Part shown: in pieces, positions 1 through 6,057 of the stretch | Layout: each line of letters begins with the position of its first letter | How positions within the stretch are numbered: the stretch's first letter is position 1 | Notes under the pieces: model-generated | Database searches by the model: none | What the model was told of the DNA's origin: nothing | The model's input: the letters and a program-made list of their open reading frames with translations, nothing else | Position numbers and translations under genes: made by a program | Assembly: GCA_025462805.1 (NCBI GenBank) | Contig: JAOAPJ010000108.1 | Span: 1 to 7,486, forward strand | DNA length: 7,486 nucleotides | Direction of reading: 5' to 3' | From: Acidobacteriaceae bacterium | GTDB lineage: Bacteria; Acidobacteriota; Terriglobia; Terriglobales; Acidobacteriaceae

Positions 1-864
1 ACGTTGTCCACGTGCGGTCCGCCGGAGCGGCTGGAGAAGGAGGGCGTTGCCCCAGGCGATATTCCAGCCTCTGTGCGCACCCTGTATGCCGCCAAGGACA
101 TCGAGAAGGGGCCGGGAGGTCACATCCTCACCGGACCGATCGCGATCGTGGATGCGGAGCCCGGCGATGTGCTGGAGGTACGCATTCAGAAGGTGGACAT
201 CGATGTGGCCTGGGCCTGCAACGGCTTTGGCGCAGGCCGCGGGTATCTGCCGAACGATTTCCCGTACGGAAAGATGACGATCATTCCGCTCCATCTGGAG
301 CAGGATCACGAACGCGGATATGCGCAGTTTGCGCCCGGCATCCGCATTCCTCTGCGACCGTTCTTCGGCTCCATGGGCGTAGCGCCGCCGGAGTCTGCCG
401 GCAAGTACAACAGCACTGCGCCATGGATGCACGGCGGCAACATGGATAACAAGGAGCTGGTAGCAGGCACCGTGCTCTACCTGCCGGTGCATGCGTCAGG
501 TGCGCTGTTTGAGGTGGGGGATGGTCATGCCGGACAGGGCAACGGGGAGGTGGACATCACCGCGCTCGAGACAATGCTCAGTGGCGCCTTTCAGTTCATC
601 CTGCACAAGGACCGGCACCTGCTGTGGCCGCGCGCAGAGACGCCGACGGCCTGGATTACGATGGGCTTTGACGAGGACCTGAACACGGCCACAAAGATGG
701 CGATCGAGAACATGCTGCAGTTCCTGATGGAGGAGAAGCACCTCTCGCGAGATGAGGCGTACCAGCTATCGAGCGTGGCAGTGGACCTGGACATCACGCA
801 GTTGGTGGACACCAAGGTCGGCGTGCACGCGATCCTGCCCAAGGTGCTGTTCGAGAAGCACTGA
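1..864 (+). CDS. Acetamidase/formamidase family amidohydrolase, 5'-truncated by the window edge
   Basis: This is the C-terminal 287 codons of an acetamidase/formamidase (FmdA/AmdA) family protein, an enzyme family that hydrolyses short amides such as formamide or acetamide to ammonia and the acid. The frame is open to base 1 and ends at TGA 862-864. The TTG at base 4 is unlikely to be the real start because the family has more sequence upstream. Family hallmarks, numbered from base 4, are GGHILTGPIAIVDAEPGDVL (38-57), RPFFGSMGVAPPE (118-130), MHGGNMDNK (142-150), LYLPVHASGALF (158-169) and GDGHAGQGNGEVD (172-184). The conserved Asp/His/Glu-rich GDGHAGQG segment supports an intact catalytic core. 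No signal peptide can be judged because the N-terminus is missing, though relatives are usually cytosolic. The gene converges on the SurA-like gene with a 9-base gap. The exact amide substrate cannot be told from sequence, and 'amidase of unknown specificity' is the safe name. Confidence 0.9.
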   Translation, partial: TLSTCGPPERLEKEGVAPGDIPASVRTLYAAKDIEKGPGGHILTGPIAIVDAEPGDVLEVRIQKVDIDVAWACNGFGAGRGYLPNDFPYGKMTIIPLHLEQDHERGYAQFAPGIRIPLRPFFGSMGVAPPESAGKYNSTAPWMHGGNMDNKELVAGTVLYLPVHASGALFEVGDGHAGQGNGEVDITALETMLSGAFQFILHKDRHLLWPRAETPTAWITMGFDEDLNTATKMAIENMLQFLMEEKHLSRDEAYQLSSVAVDLDITQLVDTKVGVHAILPKVLFEKH

Positions 865-891
865 AGCCGGGCGCTACTGCGCGCCCTTCTT
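864..891. terminator. Hairpin between convergent genes, candidate intrinsic terminator
   Basis: GGGCGC (869-874) and GCGCCC (881-886) form a perfect 6-bp GC stem around a 6-base loop. Outside it a 2x2 mismatch is followed by three more pairs (864-866 with 889-891). On the plus strand the stem is followed by a short T-rich run (TTCTT, 887-891), which suits termination of the amidase transcript. On the minus strand there is no T tract after the stem, so ending of the leftward transcript there is less certain. The stem overlaps the stop codon of the leftward gene. The short, interrupted T tract makes this a moderate call. Confidence 0.42.
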
Positions 892-1956
892 GAAGATCTC
901 CTCGGCGTAGAAGTTCTCTACGTGGGACTGATCCCGCAACATCTCGTAATATGCCTTCTGCAGCAACTGGGCGCGACTGTCGCGCAACTGCGACCGGATA
1001 AACTGCTGCACGCGCGGATCGTTGATCTCTCGCTGCCCTGCGGCCTCTTTCGAGATGAGCTTGTAGATGGCATAGCCGACCGGCTTGTGGTTGGGGTCCA
1101 GGATCGGCAACACCTGGGTGATCTGACCGGCCTTGAGAGGCTGGAGCGCTGCGTAGACTGTGCTCTCCTGGCGAAGCTGTGACTCCGGGATGGACCCCAT
1201 GTCGCCGCCGCTCGATGCAGTCGAGGCCTGCTCGCTGAAGTTGGCGGCCAGCGCACCGAAGTCCTCACCGCTCTCCAGGCGTGTATGAAGCGCTTCGATC
1301 TTCTTTTTCGCTTCTGCGTCGTTGCTGGCCTTGTTGTTCTGCAGATTTCCGGGCTGCTGCGAGGGCGAGGAGGTGACAACGATTTCGGCCAGATGAAACT
1401 GCGGCTCCACCAGATTGAACTCTGCCTTGTTGTCGCTGTAATAGCGAGTCACGTCTGCGTCCGTGATGTTGATCTTGGAGTTGATCTCTTTGTTCATCAG
1501 CTTCTCGCTGGTGAGGCCGCGACGGATATCGCGCTTCACGTCCTCCGGAGTCATGCTGCGGGCCTTCAGCTGCCGATCGAACTCTTCCTGCGTATACGGA
1601 GCCTTCAGTTCGGCCAGCTTCGCTTCGACCTCCTCGTCGGTCGCTACCAGGTTCAGCTTAGCGGCGCGTTGCTGCTGGATCTCGTCATCGATCAGCTGGC
1701 GCAATATCTCGAGATGTGTCACCTCAGATTGCACCAGCGAAGGCTCGTGTTGGGCATTGCCGAGGTTGCTGCGATAGCTCCGCTCAAGCACGGAGCGCTG
1801 AATCGAGTGCCCATTCACCGTAGCAACCACGTCAGCATCATGCGGACGGTTGCAACCGGCGACGAGCAAGGGCAGCAAAGCAAAAGTTGGCCAAAGGGCG
1901 GAACGGCGAAGGTGGGAAAAAAAAGTAGGATTGGCGACAGATGGGACTTCCGGCAC
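874..1956 (-). CDS. SurA/PrsA-like parvulin-family lipoprotein (periplasmic chaperone, probably PPIase-inactive)
   Basis: A 360-residue periplasmic folding factor with the SurA architecture: an N-terminal helical chaperone region (about 45-180) and one parvulin (rotamase, PPIC) domain (about 187-304), then a C-terminal helix-rich tail. GTG at 1956 is chosen because AAGGAG lies 5 bases upstream. An open frame continues to 2052, but that extension is Arg/Gly-rich and precedes the signal peptide. From the GTG, a basic stretch and hydrophobic core (ALWPTFALLPLL) lead to the lipobox LVAGC, with Cys35 as the lipidation site. The parvulin fold is recognisable from EDFGALAANFSE and GGDMGSIPES. Compared by eye with E. 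coli PpiC, however, the active-site positions are Glu191 for His, Gln243 for Cys and Ala296 for His. SurA is the main chaperone for outer-membrane proteins including LptD, which is encoded two genes upstream. A PrsA-type name is possible too. Catalysis is doubtful but chaperone activity is plausible. Confidence 0.85.
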   Translation of the reverse strand: MPEVPSVANPTFFSHLRRSALWPTFALLPLLVAGCNRPHDADVVATVNGHSIQRSVLERSYRSNLGNAQHEPSLVQSEVTHLEILRQLIDDEIQQQRAAKLNLVATDEEVEAKLAELKAPYTQEEFDRQLKARSMTPEDVKRDIRRGLTSEKLMNKEINSKINITDADVTRYYSDNKAEFNLVEPQFHLAEIVVTSSPSQQPGNLQNNKASNDAEAKKKIEALHTRLESGEDFGALAANFSEQASTASSGGDMGSIPESQLRQESTVYAALQPLKAGQITQVLPILDPNHKPVGYAIYKLISKEAAGQREINDPRVQQFIRSQLRDSRAQLLQKAYYEMLRDQSHVENFYAEEIFKKGAQ

Positions 1957-1961
1957 TCGAT

Positions 1962-1967
1962 CTCCTT
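1962..1967 (-). promoter_or_regulatory. Shine-Dalgarno AAGGAG that fixes the SurA-like start
   Basis: Read on the minus strand this is AAGGAG, followed by ATCGA and then GTG at 1956-1954. The motif and 5-base spacing are near ideal. No comparable site was found for the longer open frame to 2052, so this site decides the start. Confidence 0.75.
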
Positions 1968-2162
1968 CAGAGCTGCGCCCGGTGCGAGCGCGCTCACCAC
2001 CTCGGCTGCCATGCCGCCTCGGTGGCTCAAAAAGCATACTGCGTGCCTCCACGCCAAAAGACCCGGGCTCGTTTTCGCAAGAGCCGACGTGCAGGCCTCT
2101 GGCGGGCTTGTCACGTTTCGCGATTCAGTTTAACTGCAGATCCTGACTCCAGATCGGCTAGC

Positions 2163-3128
2163 CTACTTCGTTGGCCCGGCACCTTGCGGAGCCGTGCCGG
2201 GCTTACTGGGAGCGGGCGTCGCCGCTGCGCGATCTGGGGGCGTGATGCCGTCCGCCTTCAGCGCGCGGTCGATGGCATCCCAAATGCTGGCGGTGGGTTG
2301 GGCGCCGGGAGCAACCCTCTCACCATCCACATAAAGCTGCGGCGTGCCTTCAATGCCGAGCTTCTCGCCTTCGCGCAGGGAGGCTCGGATCGCCGACTCG
2401 TCCTGCTTGGCCAAGCATTCGTTCAGCTTGGGCAGGTTCACCTTGGCCTCGGTGCCGAGGTCGCGGGCTGTCTTATCAAGCACATCGACAGCCTGCTTCG
2501 GATTCTGGCGGTTGCCGTTGATCTCCTGACCATGGCTGTGGGCATAGTCCACGAACTTCCAATAGGCGTCATTGTTCTGGTCCGCTAGGCAGTTCGCGTC
2601 TACGGAGGCATGCATGGCCCAGGGATGGATCTCGGTCAGGGGGTAGTCCTTGTAGACGAAGCGCACCAGGCCCTTGTAGTGGTCCAGCGTGGTGGGAAAG
2701 AGCTCCTCGTGCATGCGGGCGCAGTAGGGGCACTCCAGATCGTCGTAGTTCACGACCGTGACCTTGGCCTCGGGGTTGCCGCGCACCGGCCGCTGCGCAA
2801 TTGAGTAGATCGACTGCGGGTCCTTGCTGATGTCGAACTTCTCCAGCCGAGCCAGTGTGTTGCCGTCCTTGGATAGCAGGAATGTGACCGTTGTCTGCTT
2901 GCCGTTGTGCGTGAAGGTCACCGGCAGATTGTCAAAATCCGGAATGTCGCTCTTGGTCTTGCCGCCCAGAGAGATGTCGTACTCCGGTGGGACATTGAAC
3001 TGTGAGCGGACCAGGACCTCAATGCGACGCTCGACAGAGGCGCTCGGAGGATGCGGACTCTGCGCGTGGCAGCCGAAGGTGGCAATGGCAGCCAGTGCGC
3101 CGCTGAGGAGGAGTCGGGTACGGAACAA
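2163..3128 (-). CDS. Periplasmic DsbA-like thioredoxin-fold protein with CPYC active site
   Basis: A 321-residue exported thiol:disulfide oxidoreductase-like protein of the DsbA/Thioredoxin_4 type. The start is TTG at 3128: an in-frame TGA lies five codons upstream, an AAAGG motif sits about 8 bases before it, and translation opens directly into a signal peptide (FRTRLLLSGALAAIATFGCHA). Cys20 makes lipidation conceivable, but TFGC is a poor lipobox. Residues about 30-110 form an N-terminal domain whose layout recalls the leader domain of DsbC/DsbG-like proteins. The thioredoxin domain spans about 115-295: FDISKDP linker, VNYDDLECPYCARMHEEL with CPYC at 133-136, further cysteines at 180 and 238 as seen in many Thioredoxin_4 proteins, and the cis-proline loop EGTPQLYVDG (Pro263). 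A Pro/Ala-rich tail (about 296-321) ends the protein. Its place between lptD and a SurA-like gene suggests it oxidises or isomerises LptD disulfides. The redox direction cannot be read from sequence. Confidence 0.88.
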   Translation of the reverse strand: MFRTRLLLSGALAAIATFGCHAQSPHPPSASVERRIEVLVRSQFNVPPEYDISLGGKTKSDIPDFDNLPVTFTHNGKQTTVTFLLSKDGNTLARLEKFDISKDPQSIYSIAQRPVRGNPEAKVTVVNYDDLECPYCARMHEELFPTTLDHYKGLVRFVYKDYPLTEIHPWAMHASVDANCLADQNNDAYWKFVDYAHSHGQEINGNRQNPKQAVDVLDKTARDLGTEAKVNLPKLNECLAKQDESAIRASLREGEKLGIEGTPQLYVDGERVAPGAQPTASIWDAIDRALKADGITPPDRAAATPAPSKPGTAPQGAGPTK

Positions 3129-3163
3129 GCAAACCGCCTTTCACTGCGTAAAACGTAGCTTCC

Positions 3164-3169
3164 ATTATC
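3164..3169 (-). promoter_or_regulatory. Possible -10 element (GATAAT) for the thioredoxin-fold gene
   Basis: In the 149-base gap between lptD and the thioredoxin-fold gene the minus strand reads GATAAT, one mismatch from TATAAT, in otherwise GC-rich DNA. Transcription from it would start near 3157, giving a leader of about 29 bases to the TTG. No good -35 hexamer lies 16-18 bases upstream. If real, the gene could be transcribed apart from lptD. Confidence 0.28.
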
Positions 3170-3277
3170 TCAGGGGGCACAGGGGCTGGCGAACCGGCGA
3201 AGGGGACCCGCGCGGATGGTCAGCAGAGAGCGAGGCAGGCAGGCTCCCGCTGCCCGGAGGGTCCGGATTCCTGAGCG

Positions 3278-5836
3278 TTAGTAGATCAACTGCGAACGGC
3301 TGATGTTTCCTGCCGTGCCGATACCGGCCAGGGTGAAGTTGAAGCTCTCGTAGTTCTCATTGCGCTGAGAGCCTAGGGCCAGCCGCCGGTACTCGATAGT
3401 GACGCCACAGCAGTTGAAGTTGTAACTTGCCTCAGCGCCCCCGTACTGCAGTTCAGAACGGTTGAGGTCGTACCCAGCGTTCAGGGCACTGCTGAAGCCG
3501 ATCTTGGTCCCGGCACCGTAGCCAAGTGTCACCCTGAGCTGCTCGTAGTTCGTCACCGGCGACAGTGGCTGCTTGCTACCGCTTGGAGAGCTGCCGATGG
3601 TGGTCGCGTTGAGCGCGTCTAGGCGGGCATGGCTGACCGAGCTGAAGAAATTGCCGGAGCGCAGGTTTGCATACACGCTGCTGCCGTTGATGCGGCCGGC
3701 GTGTGGGTCATAGTCCAGGTCCCAGCCCAGGTCCACCGTACGGCTGGTCCGCAACTGAAGCCGTGAGATGAGCGGGGAGTAGTCTCGCGGGCCGGCGAGG
3801 AACGAGATACCGGTGAGATCCAGAGTGGTGGCCAGTACATTCCGGCGTTTGGGGAACACCGCGCCACCGAAGCTGGGGTCGAAGTAGTGCTTCTGGGCGA
3901 GTGTCCAGGTCAGGGCCTCGGTGGTGTCGGTGTTGGTGCAGTCATGGAAGTCCACAGGCAGGTACACGCGACCGTTCGCGGGCGGCGAGAGGGTGTTGCT
4001 GATGCATGGAATTGCATGCAGCCGTTTGAAGTAGAAGCGTTGCGTTACCGAGTACTCCAGCTCGTTCGTATCACTGACCAGATCGATTGGATCGAAGCGG
4101 AGGATGTTAGGGAAGTTGTTGATCCCGGAGACGTACTGGTAGTGCGCCTCCGGCTCAATGGCGTGGCGCAGGACGCGATTGTGCCGCGTCAGCCAGCCGG
4201 GTGCGTAGTCCCGCTCGATGACGGGCGCGCGCAGTTCCACGCCGGCCTCGAAGTCCTTGCGATCGAGGCTGGCCGAGCGATAGACCGGCACGAATGACTG
4301 GGTGGCGGTATCAAGAACGAAGGTCGGTGCCTGACTCTTGGTGTAGAACGTCTCGCGCACTCCAATCTCCGGCCGAATGTCCAGGCCGCCAAGGTGCAGA
4401 GGGGCAGAAATCGACGGGTGCAGGTCGAAGCGGCCTACCTCATGCGCTGTCTCGAAGCCGGGTTCGCGCCGATTCAGGCCCGCGACGCTGCCACCCACCT
4501 GCCAGCGAATGGGGCTCGCGGCGAACTGTTGCTCCACCGAGGTGGCGGAGATGGATGGCAGATGAGCGATGACGACATCTTCGATCGGGGTCGTGCTGCC
4601 GTAGTTGATATAGCGTGCGAAGCTGCCCGTCTCGGAGAAGCCGTTGGCATTGTGGGTGACGTAGATGTTCGAATTGACCTGCGAGGCAGTCGCCTGGGCG
4701 AAGCTTTCGGCAAAGGCCACCCGATAGATGATCGAGCTCAGGTACTCGGCATTCGCCACCAGGCGTGTGTTGTCATCCAGCGAGAAACGGCCGTTCACCA
4801 GGATGTCCTGGCCGCCCTGGTTGGTTGGGGCCTGGCCCGCGCCAAGTACGATGCCGCGGTCGAAGAGGGCCGTGAAGCGAACGTTTGCGAAGTCATCGTT
4901 GCGGCCGCGGAAGCGAAACTCGCCACTGGGCGCCCATCCGCGCCTCGAGTAGAAGTCCGTGCCCACGGTCAGGTCCATGCTTCGGTTCAGCACCAGGTAA
5001 TACTGCTCGCCCAGCACGGTGCCTTTCGTGGAGGACTGAGAGAAGACCGGGATGAGGAATCCGGATTGCCGATCGGACGACATTACCGGATGCGTCACGT
5101 AGGGCAGGTAGACGATAGGTATGTTCAGGAGGCGGAAGAGGGCGTTGCGGGCGCTGGCCTGCCCCTCGCCCACATCGATGCGGCCGGCGGCCAGCACCCA
5201 GTCCGGCTTGGGCAGACGGCAGGAGGTCATGGTGCCATCGATCACGCGGAACTTTGCAGGGCCACTCTTGATCACCACGCGGCCGGTGAAGATGAATGGA
5301 TTCGGCGTGGTGTAGATTGCCTTGCGGCGGGCGAGGTTGCCGCGCACGCCAACGCTACCCGTCACGTTGTAAAAGCGCCCGGTATCCAGGTTCAGGTTGA
5401 GTGTGGCATGGTCAGCCAGGATGTGCTCGTCATCCTGCCCGCCTTCCAGATCCAGATGACCCTCGGCGCGCACCTCACCGGTGTCTTCGTTGTAGCTCAC
5501 GTTGTCGGCATGCAGCACATAGGTGCCGTACTTGATCTCGACATCGCCGAGCAGGGTGTAGATGGATCCATCTTTGCGCTGGCGATCGGCGGTGATTTGA
5601 ACGGGTACCATGCCACGGCCACTGGTGGTGACTGGCTGCGCCAGGGGAAGATCAGCGGCGTCCGGGGCGTCGGGCACAGCAGCAGAATCGCCGCCGGTTG
5701 TCGCCGAAGGAAGAGGCTCCTGTGCCGGTGCCGCACTTGATTCCGGGTGCCCCATCTGCCACGCCCAAACCTCAGGCTGCGGATGACACAGCCACAGCAG
5801 CGTGATACACAAAAAACTGCGCAGGTTCCTCGGCAC
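3278..5836 (-). CDS. lptD: LPS-assembly outer-membrane protein LptD (OstA/Imp)
   Basis: An 852-residue outer-membrane beta-barrel that, with the lipoprotein LptE, inserts lipopolysaccharide into the outer leaflet. E. coli LptD has 784 residues. The start is GTG 5836, the first possible one after an in-frame TGA four codons upstream. No strong ribosome site precedes it, but the signal peptide begins there (cleavage likely after VWA, residue 25). A Pro/Ala-rich linker (29-75) leads to the LptA-like OstA domain (about 76-190, e.g. YTLLGDVEIKYGTYVLHADN) and then the barrel. Segment 201-270 closely parallels E. coli: GTMTSCRLP, IPIVYLPYVTHPV, RQSGFLIPVFSQSS. The barrel ends in an aromatic (SQLIY). 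Mature cysteines are 206, 611, 633, 809 and 810. C206 matches E. coli C173, and C809-C810 match C724-C725. No N-terminal partner equivalent to C31 remains. Downstream lie the thioredoxin-fold and SurA-like genes. Confidence 0.95.
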   Translation of the reverse strand: MPRNLRSFLCITLLWLCHPQPEVWAWQMGHPESSAAPAQEPLPSATTGGDSAAVPDAPDAADLPLAQPVTTSGRGMVPVQITADRQRKDGSIYTLLGDVEIKYGTYVLHADNVSYNEDTGEVRAEGHLDLEGGQDDEHILADHATLNLNLDTGRFYNVTGSVGVRGNLARRKAIYTTPNPFIFTGRVVIKSGPAKFRVIDGTMTSCRLPKPDWVLAAGRIDVGEGQASARNALFRLLNIPIVYLPYVTHPVMSSDRQSGFLIPVFSQSSTKGTVLGEQYYLVLNRSMDLTVGTDFYSRRGWAPSGEFRFRGRNDDFANVRFTALFDRGIVLGAGQAPTNQGGQDILVNGRFSLDDNTRLVANAEYLSSIIYRVAFAESFAQATASQVNSNIYVTHNANGFSETGSFARYINYGSTTPIEDVVIAHLPSISATSVEQQFAASPIRWQVGGSVAGLNRREPGFETAHEVGRFDLHPSISAPLHLGGLDIRPEIGVRETFYTKSQAPTFVLDTATQSFVPVYRSASLDRKDFEAGVELRAPVIERDYAPGWLTRHNRVLRHAIEPEAHYQYVSGINNFPNILRFDPIDLVSDTNELEYSVTQRFYFKRLHAIPCISNTLSPPANGRVYLPVDFHDCTNTDTTEALTWTLAQKHYFDPSFGGAVFPKRRNVLATTLDLTGISFLAGPRDYSPLISRLQLRTSRTVDLGWDLDYDPHAGRINGSSVYANLRSGNFFSSVSHARLDALNATTIGSSPSGSKQPLSPVTNYEQLRVTLGYGAGTKIGFSSALNAGYDLNRSELQYGGAEASYNFNCCGVTIEYRRLALGSQRNENYESFNFTLAGIGTAGNISRSQLIY

Positions 5837-6044
5837 GGGTAAGGCTCAGAATAGCAAAGCCAGCCCGCTGACCTGGGGAGTTCTACGCAGCTCTGGCTCG
5901 GACAATGCCGTCTGTCGACGCATCGCGGGTGATTTCAGCGATGAACGGCAGAGGCTCGCTCCGTTCCTCCGCAGACCTCGTTTCCGCTTGCCGCGGGAAG
6001 GATACGAGACGCGTGGGCACGGTAGCTCGAACGATGCCGGAAGC

Positions 6045-6049
6045 AGGGA
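6045..6049 (+). promoter_or_regulatory. Shine-Dalgarno AGGGA supporting a start at 6058
   Basis: AGGGA lies 8 bases before ATG 6058. The upstream in-frame ATGs at 5905, 5941 and 6034 have weaker or no sites, so this favours 6058. The call is tentative. Confidence 0.45.
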
Positions 6050-6057
6050 CGATTGCA

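Noticed and set aside
1957..2052. Upstream extension of the SurA-like protein by 32 residues
   Set aside because: The extension is Arg/Gly-rich, would bury the signal peptide internally and lacks the ribosome site seen before GTG 1956.
1285..2133. Plus-strand open frame (282 codons) antisense to the SurA-like gene
   Set aside because: It is opposite a well-supported coding region and its signal peptide. The Leu/Val/His-rich product has no motif, which is typical of a shadow frame.
3254..3266. Hairpin CCGGA/TCCGG downstream of lptD as a terminator
   Set aside because: The stem is only 5 bp with a 3-base loop and no T tract on either strand.
4394..5740. Long plus-strand open frame (448 codons) antisense to lptD
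   Set aside because: It lies entirely opposite a strongly supported lptD. The translation is compositionally odd and shows no recognisable domain. Long antisense frames are common in GC-rich genes.
5848..5853. TGC-TATTCT as an extended -10 promoter for lptD
   Set aside because: It would start transcription only about 5 bases before the GTG and has no -35 match at proper spacing.
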